Assembly: GCF_019977735.1 (NCBI RefSeq) | Contig: NZ_AP025018.1 | Span: forward strand, 5,274,580 to 5,338,579 | DNA length: 64,000 bases | Direction: 5' to 3' | From: Calothrix sp. PCC 7716 | Lineage (GTDB): Bacteria; Cyanobacteriota; Cyanobacteriia; Cyanobacteriales; Nostocaceae | Shown: positions 25,211 to 33,871 of the stretch, one piece after another | How positions within the stretch are numbered: position 1 is the stretch's first letter | Layout of the letters: each line of letters opens with the position of its first letter | Position numbers and translations under genes: made by a program | Notes under the pieces: generated by a model | Seen by the model: the letters and a program-made list of their open reading frames with translations, nothing else | Databases searched by the model: none | Told to the model about the DNA's origin: nothing

Positions 25211-25369
25211 AGTGTGTAGCTAATGAGTATCATTATTTACGTAAAAAACGAAATATTTGATGCTTTAACAAAACTTCATATGTAAAAAATAGACAATAAC
25301 TCTTACGACAAAGTTGTTAAAATTTGTTAAGAATAGTGACAGGAATGTCAAAATTAGGAAAACCTTTTT

Positions 25370-26779
25370 ATGGTAGATGCAGTCGATAACCAGCCACCAT
25401 TAAACCAAACGCTGTTTTTAGCAGGGGAAACTCCGGCGCCAAAATGTTCTCACGTTGTAATAGTTGGAGGTGGTTTTGGGGGGTTGTACGCAGCGAAAGC
25501 GTTAAGTCGTGTGAATAATGTTCAAGTTACACTGATTGATAAGCGGAATTTTCACCTTTTTCAACCACTGTTGTATCAGGTTGCCACTGGTACGGTATCA
25601 CCTGCAGATATTTCCTCACCGCTACGTGCGGTATTGAATAAGAGTAAAAATACCAAGGTGTTACTCGGTGAAGTTACGAGTATTGACCCACAGGGACAAA
25701 AAGTCTTTATGGGCGATGATGTAATAAGTTATGATTCGTTGATTTTAGCTACGGGTGCAAAACATTCTTATTTTGGTAAAGATGAATGGGAAGAACACGC
25801 ACCTGGTTTAAAGACGGTTGAAGATGCACTTTCTATGCGGCGCCGTATATTTAGTGCATTTGAAGCAGCAGAGAAAGAAACAGACGCACAAGCTAGACGT
25901 GCTTTATTAACGTTTGTGGTTGTTGGTGGTGGTCCGACTGGGGTGGAATTAGCAGGCGCCATCGCAGAAATTGCTTACCATACAATGAAAGAAGACTTCC
26001 GCAATATTGATACATCTGAAGCGCAAATAATTCTTTTAGAAGGTTTAGACAGAGTTTTACCACCCTTTGCACCAGAGTTATCACAAAAAGCTGCTGCTTC
26101 ATTAAAGCAGTTAGGTGTAACTGTACGTACAAGTACTATGGTGACAAATATCGAAAATAATATAGTCACAATTAAAAGTGGTGATAACGTTGAGCAAATT
26201 CCTGCACAAACAGTATTATGGGCAGCAGGTGTAAAAGCGTCACCATTGGGTAAAACCCTTGCGGAAGCTACATCAGTTGAATGCGACCGTGCGGGACGTG
26301 TTGTTGTAGAATCAGACTTTAGTGTTAAAGGTTATCCAAATATATTTGTAATTGGTGACTTAGCTAATTACTCACATCAAAATGGTAAACCCTTACCAGG
26401 AGTGGCGCCTGTAGCAATGCAAGCAGGTGAGTATGTAGCATCAGTTATTAAAACACGACTCAAAGGAAAAACTCCGGCGCCGTTTAAATATAAAGACAAC
26501 GGTAGTTTAGCAGTGATTGGACGCAATCGCGCGGTTGTCGATTTAGGCTTTACGAAACTTACAGGTTTTGTTGCCTGGGTATTCTGGTTATTTGTCCATG
26601 TTTATTTCTTGATTGAATTTAATAACAAGTTAGTCGTCATGGTGCAGTGGGGATGGAATTACATCACCCGCAATAGAGGTGCAAGACTAATTACAGGTAG
26701 CGAAATGGCGCCAACACCTGTTAAACAAAGTAAAGACGATTACTCAATAGTTAATAGTCCTTCGCCTGTCAACGTGTAG
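25370..26779 (+). CDS. ndh: Type II NADH dehydrogenase (NDH-2)
   Basis: A 469-residue FAD enzyme that passes electrons from NAD(P)H to quinones without pumping protons. The FAD-binding loop GGGFGGLYAAK begins near residue 33, the NAD-binding loop VVGGGPTGVELAGAIAE near 183, and FVIGDLANY near 320. A conserved hydrophobic segment close to the C-terminus (FVAWVFWLFVHVYFLIEFNN) probably attaches it to the thylakoid or plasma membrane. It matches the Ndb proteins of cyanobacteria. The gene stands alone and is followed by hairpin repeats. Confidence 0.93.
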   Translation: MVDAVDNQPPLNQTLFLAGETPAPKCSHVVIVGGGFGGLYAAKALSRVNNVQVTLIDKRNFHLFQPLLYQVATGTVSPADISSPLRAVLNKSKNTKVLLGEVTSIDPQGQKVFMGDDVISYDSLILATGAKHSYFGKDEWEEHAPGLKTVEDALSMRRRIFSAFEAAEKETDAQARRALLTFVVVGGGPTGVELAGAIAEIAYHTMKEDFRNIDTSEAQIILLEGLDRVLPPFAPELSQKAAASLKQLGVTVRTSTMVTNIENNIVTIKSGDNVEQIPAQTVLWAAGVKASPLGKTLAEATSVECDRAGRVVVESDFSVKGYPNIFVIGDLANYSHQNGKPLPGVAPVAMQAGEYVASVIKTRLKGKTPAPFKYKDNGSLAVIGRNRAVVDLGFTKLTGFVAWVFWLFVHVYFLIEFNNKLVVMVQWGWNYITRNRGARLITGSEMAPTPVKQSKDDYSIVNSPSPVNV

Positions 26780-26783
26780 TAAT

Positions 26784-26945
26784 GTCATGTCATTCTGAGC
26801 GCAGCGAAGAATCTCAAAGTTTCGATAGTAAAAGAGATGCTTCACTACGTTCAGCATGACATTGTTTAAATATTAATTAAATGCTTCACTACGTTCAGCA
26901 TGACATTGTTTAGATATTAATTAAATGCTTTACGGGGCGTGACTC
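26784..26945. repeat. TCATTCTGAGCG repeat with tandem right-end copies
   Basis: A copy of the element seen at 4865-4970, followed by a second copy of its right end (ATGCTTCACTACGTTCAGCA, at 26836 and 26881) joined by ATTAATTAA spacers. The tandem growth of one end parallels the 19-bp array at 11510. Confidence 0.7.
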
Positions 26946-26958
26946 ATGACATTGTTTT

Positions 26959-28665
26959 TTAAAATCTAAAGGTAGTACGCACAGTTCCAACGTAGATGGA
27001 ATCGTTGTTGCTGTTATGTTCTGGGTTTGTAATCATTAATACACCAAAGGTGATTCCAAGATTTTTTGAAGCTTGCAATCTATAAAAAGCTTCTAAATGT
27101 AGCGAAGTATCTGAATCCTGATATTTACTGTTGCCAACTGTAAAATCGTTACTTGTTACTTTCGGTGGTTGACCAATTATAAAGCCAGCCAAGCTACCTT
27201 CAGAACCAAAATCAGGCAACGCGAGGGTAAATGCCCAGTTGAAGATATTAGCTGTAGGATTATTTTCTAAGTCAGTAGCTGTCGCGCGTGTGTATCCAAC
27301 CCAACCTCCAACAGTAATATTAGGGTTGAGTTTTATAGTTGATTGAAGTCCAAAAGTGTTTGCAACGATGGCTTCACTTTCATCATCAAACGGGTCGTTT
27401 GCACGCTCGCTTCCAGTTCCGGTATTAACGTTATTGTAAGAGTATATATAAGTTAAACCAAATTCGATATCTTGTGCTGGTTCTAATGTTAATTGCGCGA
27501 TGGCGCCATAATCTGCTTTATTAAATCCAACTTCTGGGTCATCTACATCACTGGCAATAAAACCTACTTCAAACTCAAAAGCATCACTAATTTCATAACT
27601 TAACCCTAAACCAGCACCTCCTCCTTGACGATAAATAGGGTTACGTTGACCAAAACGAGAGATGGCGCCTCTTGAACTTCCACTAATATAAGTGTTGAGA
27701 GGGTCGGTAAAGTCTGCCAGATCACCACCAACAACAGGTATGAGAACTCTTAAATCTTTGCTAATTAGAAAAGAATAATCTAAACCACTGACACGAACTT
27801 GGTGATTATCGCTTCCTTGAAAAGCCAAACGAGCCATATCAGTTCCAGTAACTCTATCAAGTCTAGGAAGATTACTACTTTGCAAGCGAACTCTTAGGTT
27901 ATCTTTACCTGTAAAACTGGTGTTCAAGTTGAGACGAACACGCGAACCTAAAGTAATATTATTATCGTTATCATTTTCTTTATCCTCAACACCAATGACG
28001 GCAAATAATACCTCTCCAGTCAATTTAGTTGTAGTGGAAAATTGATTGAGTTCTCCTGGTGAGCGTTGTTCTAAAAGCTCTACTCTTCTTTGTAAATTAT
28101 CGAGTTCTGTTGCAAACTCTGTTTGTAAGCGCTGCAAAAGTTTTAAGTCTTCTTGCGTTATGTTTTGAGAATTCAGTGCAATTTGCTTATTTATAGAATT
28201 AATTGCAGCACTTATTACCGCAGCAAATTCGTAGCGAGTTAATGAACGATTTCCATCAAACTTTTTGTCAGCAGATAATCCATAGCGGTCTAATAATGAT
28301 TGTAGAGCAGTATAAACCCAGTCTGTAGGATGTATATCTGATAACTCAGAAACCGAAGTAATTTCGTTCTCACAACCTAGCTCACATTTTGCATCATTTT
28401 CAACAGAAGTAACTAAATTAAGTTTTTGAACAAAAGAGGTTTTACTTTGTTTCGTATCCGAAAAACTCAATTCATAAGAGGGATGTAACGTAGGAGCTTT
28501 AGGTTCTAATTTTTCTATATCAGGTTGAAGTTGCATTTGACTCAATGACTGCTCAGGTATATTTTCAGGTAAATGCACCTTAATAGCAGAAACTTGACTA
28601 AAAGGAAAAAGAGAATTAAGTAAAATTACTAAACTCACCTTTAAACCTCGAAAATATTTGACCAT
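26959..28665 (-). CDS. Iron-uptake-type porin with SLH domain
   Basis: A 568-residue outer-membrane protein. It starts with a signal peptide (MVKYFRGLKVSLVILLNSLF). It has an SLH domain near residues 108-165 (DIHPTDWVYTALQSLLDRYG ... SLTRYEFAAVI), a coiled-coil (LQTEFATELDNLQRRVELLE) and then a long beta-rich carbohydrate-selective-porin-like barrel ending in phenylalanine. SLH domains hold such porins to the cell-wall polymer. Homologues are a main cyanobacterial outer-membrane porin class, linked to iron and small-solute uptake. A Fur-box-like sequence upstream fits iron control. Confidence 0.9.
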   Translation of the reverse strand: MVKYFRGLKVSLVILLNSLFPFSQVSAIKVHLPENIPEQSLSQMQLQPDIEKLEPKAPTLHPSYELSFSDTKQSKTSFVQKLNLVTSVENDAKCELGCENEITSVSELSDIHPTDWVYTALQSLLDRYGLSADKKFDGNRSLTRYEFAAVISAAINSINKQIALNSQNITQEDLKLLQRLQTEFATELDNLQRRVELLEQRSPGELNQFSTTTKLTGEVLFAVIGVEDKENDNDNNITLGSRVRLNLNTSFTGKDNLRVRLQSSNLPRLDRVTGTDMARLAFQGSDNHQVRVSGLDYSFLISKDLRVLIPVVGGDLADFTDPLNTYISGSSRGAISRFGQRNPIYRQGGGAGLGLSYEISDAFEFEVGFIASDVDDPEVGFNKADYGAIAQLTLEPAQDIEFGLTYIYSYNNVNTGTGSERANDPFDDESEAIVANTFGLQSTIKLNPNITVGGWVGYTRATATDLENNPTANIFNWAFTLALPDFGSEGSLAGFIIGQPPKVTSNDFTVGNSKYQDSDTSLHLEAFYRLQASKNLGITFGVLMITNPEHNSNNDSIYVGTVRTTFRF

Positions 28666-28742
28666 CCTACTTACTCATACGAACAAGTAGTATTCTTAAG
28701 TATAAGGGTAATATTAGTCAAGCTTTTCCTGATAACTTACAG

Positions 28743-28761
28743 TAAAATGATAGTGATTAAT
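28743..28761. promoter_or_regulatory. Fur-box-like sequence upstream of porin
   Basis: The core AATGATAGTGATTA agrees with the Fur consensus at 13 of 19 positions and lies about 78 bases before the porin start. AT-rich DNA makes chance matches common. Confidence 0.3.
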
Positions 28762-28954
28762 AATTGATGTAATTAATATAACAGATATTTTGATTGTTTT
28801 TGAATATACCTTATAAGAAAATCTCTGTGCAAAGACGCGATTAATCCCTGCGGGACACTACGTGAACGCATCTTTATCTGCACCAGTGTGGTAAAATTTG
28901 TAACGACTTTCTACCACAGAGACGCAGAGAACACAGAGACAGCAGATTGAAGAG

Positions 28955-29998
28955 TTAAACTTTGGATAATTCTTTTGTCGGCGCCTTTTGGCTCATAATT
29001 TCAGGAAGCTCAAGCTTGTGTTTGGGTAGCATAGTCGCATAACGGTCGGTAAGATAACGGTTGAGTTTTCTGTCAAGCTTTTTGAGGAACCTTTTTAAGG
29101 GTTTATTTTCTTGCCCGAAGCTGACTTTACGTACAAAGGGTTTGATAATTGTTGAGATGCGTCTAACACCCAATTTTTTGTACTTGGTTTTAAAATAACC
29201 ATCCTCGCATAAATCCCATTTTTCACGGATGCGTTCTAAAGAAGCCAAAGTCCAAGCATCGCTCCAACGCAACATATAGAAATGTAAATCTGTCCACTCT
29301 AGAGGTGGTCCGGGTACGTAGGTAACTAAGCTAGCTGGCTCAAAATATACCTTACCTCCTGCAGCAGCGACATTCATGCAAAAATCAAGGTGTTCTTTGG
29401 TATTGAGCATCGCTTCATCAAGATAACCAATGCGCTCAAATATATTGGTACGAACTAAAGTACAATGGAATTCTGATAATTCTGTTTCGGTGCGCTGAAG
29501 TTGGGAAAGTAGTTCTACAGCATTATGTCCTTGTTTGTACATTTTTTCGCGTAGATGGCGCCGACCTTTAACGTCAATAACTACATGACTTTCTCCACCA
29601 GCAAAGTGTACTCTTTGGTGGATAGGTTTCTTTTCGCACATCAGAGGCCCAACGACAGCAGCTTCAGTTTCTTCTGCACAGTCAACTAAAGCTTTTAACC
29701 AACCTGGAGAAACCACAACATCGTTATCAACGAAGACTAAGTATTTGGTATCAACGTGACTTAAACCGATATTACGCGCGTGGTTGGGAGAAAGGTAATA
29801 GTCTGTACGAATGAGTGTAAAATCCTTTTCTCGTGCTTTTGTTTCTAAATAGCGACGAACTTTAGCTGGTGAGTTTCCATCAATATAAATTAGTTTGAAT
29901 GGAAAATCTGTATGTTCGTAAATACTTTCTAATGATTCTTGTGTACAGCTAAAACGTTCGCGAGGTACGACAACTAGTGTAACAATTGGTTCTGTCAT
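28955..29998 (-). CDS. Glycosyltransferase family 2
   Basis: A 347-residue GT-A inverting glycosyltransferase. The fold start ESIYEHTDFPFKLIYIDGNS, the DxD-type metal site in YLVFVDNDVVVSPGWL (near residue 97), and a later acidic motif NTKEHLDFCMNVAAAGG are visible. There are no membrane helices, so it acts on the cytoplasmic side. It is the last gene of the minus-strand glycan cluster that starts at 38292 and may belong to that operon. The sugar and acceptor are unknown. Confidence 0.9.
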   Translation of the reverse strand: MTEPIVTLVVVPRERFSCTQESLESIYEHTDFPFKLIYIDGNSPAKVRRYLETKAREKDFTLIRTDYYLSPNHARNIGLSHVDTKYLVFVDNDVVVSPGWLKALVDCAEETEAAVVGPLMCEKKPIHQRVHFAGGESHVVIDVKGRRHLREKMYKQGHNAVELLSQLQRTETELSEFHCTLVRTNIFERIGYLDEAMLNTKEHLDFCMNVAAAGGKVYFEPASLVTYVPGPPLEWTDLHFYMLRWSDAWTLASLERIREKWDLCEDGYFKTKYKKLGVRRISTIIKPFVRKVSFGQENKPLKRFLKKLDRKLNRYLTDRYATMLPKHKLELPEIMSQKAPTKELSKV

Positions 29999-30053
29999 TT
30001 TTTATATACTCCATTATAATTATGATATTTTTGTATGGTGGGCAGTGTTCACC

Positions 30054-31337
30054 CTACTTTGTTGCTACTAAAGGTCTTACAGTTAAATGTTGAGGTAATT
30101 CGTTATTCAGCATTTGCTGATAAATTTCAACTAATTCATCATTCAGCTTGGTCATATCATAATTTGCTTCAACGCGCGCGCGACCTGCTCTACCCATTTT
30201 TGCCCATTCAGAAGAATGTTCGATAAGATAAATTAATTTTTCTGCAATAGCGTCTGCATCATGCTCTGGTACTAAAAATCCAGAAATTGCATCTTGTACT
30301 AATTCGGGGATACCACCGTGTAATGTACTAATTACAGGTAAACCCATTGCCATTGCTTCTTTAAGAGTATTTACTGGTGCGTCTTGATTTCCATCTTTAC
30401 CAGTTACACTAGGAGCAACAAATATATGACATTTATCGAGTATTTCAACAATTTCTTTTTGCTGTTTCCATCCTAGCAGTTTGACAATGTGATTCACATT
30501 GAGTTCGGCACTTAATTTTTCAAATTTTTCTTTAAGCTCACCGTCACCAATTACATTATATTCTAAACATGGGTAGATTTTTGCTACTTGAGCAATAGCT
30601 TTAATTACATATTCTATACCCTTTTTTTCTACAAGGCGCCCTGTAGTTGCAATTCTAATAACTCCATCATTAGGATAATTACGCTCTTGAAAGAAAAACT
30701 TCCTGGTATCAATTCCTGAACCATGAACATGAATCATGTTGGCATCACAACCTAGCGCAACTGCTTTATTTTTGAAAAATTCACAGTTAGCTAAGAAAAA
30801 ATCTGTTTCTTGGAATAATTCTTTATAAACTTTTTCTCCCCATTTCGGTAAAAACTTACTAATGTCTGAACCGCGAAATGTTGAAATTAGTTTACCTTCA
30901 ATTAAACCAAGTTGCCGAAACCACACACCAAACACACCCAAGGTACTAAATTGACAGTGGATAATGTCGTATGATTTCTTTTCCAAAAAAGGTATTGCTC
31001 GGTAGAGCATTTTTAATGATTTAGCTTGGCTAACATATCGAGAAGTATTGAGTAATTGCAGACAAACTGAAGGATTTTTATGAAAGTTTACTAGCAGTAG
31101 ACTTAAGCCTTTAATCCAACGCCATAGTTCATTTTCAGGTCGAGTTGGTGCGTAAATTGTACGCTCTAGCAGATTATATTGCTCTACTAATGGATGCACT
31201 TTTGATGTGTCTTCAGGTGGCCCATCGAGTGAGTAAATATCAACTTCGTGTCCACGCTCTATTGTACCTGCTATTTGGTTTAAAATGAATGGTTCTGATA
31301 GCACAGGGAAGTGTGCAACGAAGAATGCTACTTTCAT
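30054..31337 (-). CDS. Glycosyltransferase family 4 (paralogue A)
   Basis: A 427-residue GT-B enzyme of the colanic-acid/exopolysaccharide type. It shows VAHFPVLSEPFILNQI at the start, HGSGIDTRKF and TTGRLVEKKGIEYVIKAIAQ at the donor domain, and the E-x7-E-like LKEAMAMGLPVISTLHGGIP. It is clearly a tandem duplicate of the next gene upstream (31350-32642), 12 bases away. The pair likely adds two similar sugars to one growing glycan. Confidence 0.92.
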   Translation of the reverse strand: MKVAFFVAHFPVLSEPFILNQIAGTIERGHEVDIYSLDGPPEDTSKVHPLVEQYNLLERTIYAPTRPENELWRWIKGLSLLLVNFHKNPSVCLQLLNTSRYVSQAKSLKMLYRAIPFLEKKSYDIIHCQFSTLGVFGVWFRQLGLIEGKLISTFRGSDISKFLPKWGEKVYKELFQETDFFLANCEFFKNKAVALGCDANMIHVHGSGIDTRKFFFQERNYPNDGVIRIATTGRLVEKKGIEYVIKAIAQVAKIYPCLEYNVIGDGELKEKFEKLSAELNVNHIVKLLGWKQQKEIVEILDKCHIFVAPSVTGKDGNQDAPVNTLKEAMAMGLPVISTLHGGIPELVQDAISGFLVPEHDADAIAEKLIYLIEHSSEWAKMGRAGRARVEANYDMTKLNDELVEIYQQMLNNELPQHLTVRPLVATK

Positions 31338-31349
31338 AATTATTTTAGT

Positions 31350-32642
31350 TTAAACACGAATTAATTCTTGTGTATTTTGTGCCTGCACTTGCTCAGGTAA
31401 GTTAGAAGTTAGCATTTGCTGGTAAATTGCTACTAATTCATCATTGAGCTTATTCATGTCGTATTTTTCTTCAACGCGCGCGCGTCCCGAAGCACCCATT
31501 TTTTCCCAACGTTCAGGATGTTCGATGAGGTAAGTTAATTTTTTCGCAATAGCATCTTCATCACGTTCTGGTACTAAAAAGCCAGAGATATCTTCTTGAA
31601 CTAATTCGGGAATACCACCATGTATGGTGCTAATTACTGGTAAACCCATTGCCATTGCTTCTTTGAGAGTATTAACTGGTGCATCTTGATTTCCATCAGC
31701 AGCAGTAACACTGGGTGCAATAAAAATATGAGAATTATCAAGAATTTCAACAATTTCTTTTTGCTGTTTCCATCCTAATAATTTGACGATATGTCCAATA
31801 TTCAATTCACTAATTAGCTGTTCAAATTGTTGTTTTAATACACCGTCTCCAATTATATTATATTCGATATTTGGGTGTGATGCTGCAATTTTTGCAATGG
31901 CACGAATCGCATACTCAATACCTTTCTTTTCTACCAGGCGCCCTGTAGTGGCAATTTTAATTTTACCATCAACGGGGTAATAACGAGGCTTGAAAGAAAA
32001 TTTAGTGCAATCTAGTCCTGAACCGTGAACTACAAGTCTTTTTGCATCACAACCTAAATTAATCGCGCGGTTACCAAAAAATTCACAGTTAGCAAGAAAA
32101 AATTCACCTTCTTTAAAAAGTTGGTCGTAAACATTGGCGCCGTTTTCTTGAACATACTTACTAATATCAATACCACGAAACGTAGTAATTAACTTACCTT
32201 TAAGTATACCAGCATCGCGGTAAGCAAGAGCAATAGGCGCCAAAGTTCCAAATTGACAATGAATAATGTCATACGAACCATTTTGAAGTAGTGATACAGT
32301 TCGATACAAAGTCTTTAAATTTGCGACTTCATCACCATATTTACTAGAATCCAAAAGCTGCAAAGTCTTAAAAGAACCTTTGTGGATATTTTTTAAAAAC
32401 AAACCCACACCCTTTAAGAAACGTACATACCAGTTTTCAGGAACAATTGGAGGAAAATAAGTACGCTCAAGTAATTTATATTCTTCAACAACAGGATGAA
32501 TTTTACCAGTATAGTTTTTTGGTAAACCATTAACCGGATGAATATGAACATCATGCCCACGCTCAATTAAACCTGTAATTTGATTAAGAATAAAAGCTTC
32601 TGACAATACCGGAAAGCGCCAAACTATAAATGCTATTTTCAT
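31350..32642 (-). CDS. Glycosyltransferase family 4 (paralogue B)
   Basis: A 430-residue GT4 enzyme closely similar along its whole length to the downstream gene: FPVLSEAFILNQITGLIERG, TTGRLVEKKGIEYAIRAIAK and LKEAMAMGLPVISTIHGGIP. It carries an AAGGAGAA-type ribosome site (minus strand) before its ATG. It lies 17 bases after the histidine-phosphatase gene, in the same cluster and presumably the same transcript. Confidence 0.92.
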   Translation of the reverse strand: MKIAFIVWRFPVLSEAFILNQITGLIERGHDVHIHPVNGLPKNYTGKIHPVVEEYKLLERTYFPPIVPENWYVRFLKGVGLFLKNIHKGSFKTLQLLDSSKYGDEVANLKTLYRTVSLLQNGSYDIIHCQFGTLAPIALAYRDAGILKGKLITTFRGIDISKYVQENGANVYDQLFKEGEFFLANCEFFGNRAINLGCDAKRLVVHGSGLDCTKFSFKPRYYPVDGKIKIATTGRLVEKKGIEYAIRAIAKIAASHPNIEYNIIGDGVLKQQFEQLISELNIGHIVKLLGWKQQKEIVEILDNSHIFIAPSVTAADGNQDAPVNTLKEAMAMGLPVISTIHGGIPELVQEDISGFLVPERDEDAIAKKLTYLIEHPERWEKMGASGRARVEEKYDMNKLNDELVAIYQQMLTSNLPEQVQAQNTQELIRV

Positions 32643-32659
32643 CTTCTTCTCCTCAATAA

Positions 32660-33871
32660 TTACTCATTAATCAAAAACTGAAATAACTCTTCTCTTGTCT
32701 TGTCTTGTCTTGTGGAGCGGGCATCCCTGCCCGCCTCATAAACATCACCCAAATTCATCCCTTGTACAATCGGTGGATGATGTTCCCCAGGATACTGAAT
32801 ACTACAAATAGTTCCTTTTTCCACTTGCAACCGCTCTACTTGATTTAAATCCATACCAAGAGCTTGACCAATCAAGTTTTTGATAATTTGTTCTTTCGCT
32901 ACAATTAAACCAGTCACTAAACTATTTGTATTTGCAGTAATTTGATTAATAATTCCTGTTTGCCAAACTTCTGGTAATTCATCTTCAAACACTTCTGAAT
33001 ATACTGTTTCTGAATGATGTTGAATGACTTTTTGTACTATGGTGTGCGAATCATCAACTATACTACTTAAACAAAACCGAATTTTAACTGAGTTAAGTTG
33101 TTCTGCTAAACTATTGATTTGTTCAGCACTGGCGCCCGAAGATATAAGCAGAAGACGTAAACCTTTACCACCTTCTTGAGGTTTAGGAAGATATTCCCCA
33201 ACATGAGAAGCCAAATTCATTATCTCCAGGCGCCCTGATTCTAAAGTACCATCAGGAAAATTTAATACGCTAATACCGCAGTTTGATTGTTGAATACAGT
33301 GGTAGCGGTCGGGAGTAATGCCAAGGGCTGTACTAATTAACGCACGATTTGTACCACCATGAACTACTAGTAAAATAGTCTCACCAACGTGACGTGGTAG
33401 TACTTGCCGCCAAAATTTATGTACTCGGTCGTAAAGGTCTAATGCAGGGTGTATATAAGTATTTTGATTAGGAATCTCCATACGAAATTCATGAGGAAAC
33501 TGTTTCCAAGTGCGATACTCTTGAGGAAAGTTTTCTTTCACATATTGAAACGCTTTTCCTTGCCAAGCGGGTAAATCTGTTTCTCGTAATAATTCGCTTG
33601 CACAAATGCTTTCAAAATTCAATGAAGGCGCCATTACCCCTAAAATTTCTTTAGCAGTTTGTTGCGCGCGCTGCAAAGAACTGGTGTACATTGCATCAAA
33701 TTTTAACCCTTTGAGGAAATTTCCAGTTTTACGAGCATCGCTGTATCCAAGTTCAGTTAATACAGATTCGTCACTACAACCTTGATACAATCCCAGAGAA
33801 TTATAAGTGCTTTGCCCGTGACGCACTAAAATAACACGGGTTGCTTTGCATTCCTCAAGCTTCAAGTGCAT
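32660..33871 (-). CDS. Histidine phosphatase (phosphoglycerate-mutase-like) with extra C-terminal domain
   Basis: A 403-residue protein. The catalytic RHG motif is in RVILVRHGQSTYNSLG (near residues 13-28) and the second catalytic histidine in VVHGGTNRALI (near 168-178). The first 215 residues are a full phosphatase; the remaining part is a separate domain of unknown role. It starts within the end of the ABC-exporter gene (17-base overlap), so the two are translationally linked. It could remove phosphate from sugar intermediates. The last residues (AGRDARSTRQDKT) are encoded by a dispersed repeat at about 32700-32740. Confidence 0.85.
   Translation of the reverse strand: MHLKLEECKATRVILVRHGQSTYNSLGLYQGCSDESVLTELGYSDARKTGNFLKGLKFDAMYTSSLQRAQQTAKEILGVMAPSLNFESICASELLRETDLPAWQGKAFQYVKENFPQEYRTWKQFPHEFRMEIPNQNTYIHPALDLYDRVHKFWRQVLPRHVGETILLVVHGGTNRALISTALGITPDRYHCIQQSNCGISVLNFPDGTLESGRLEIMNLASHVGEYLPKPQEGGKGLRLLLISSGASAEQINSLAEQLNSVKIRFCLSSIVDDSHTIVQKVIQHHSETVYSEVFEDELPEVWQTGIINQITANTNSLVTGLIVAKEQIIKNLIGQALGMDLNQVERLQVEKGTICSIQYPGEHHPPIVQGMNLGDVYEAGRDARSTRQDKTREELFQFLINE
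32695..32742. repeat. TCTTG tandem plus GGGCATCCCTGCCCG repeat inside a coding end
   Basis: Four TCTTG-type steps lead into TGTGGAGCGGGCATCCCTGC, the same repeat as at 25142 and 3484. It lies in frame within the last codons of the histidine-phosphatase gene and has changed its C-terminus. Confidence 0.75.
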
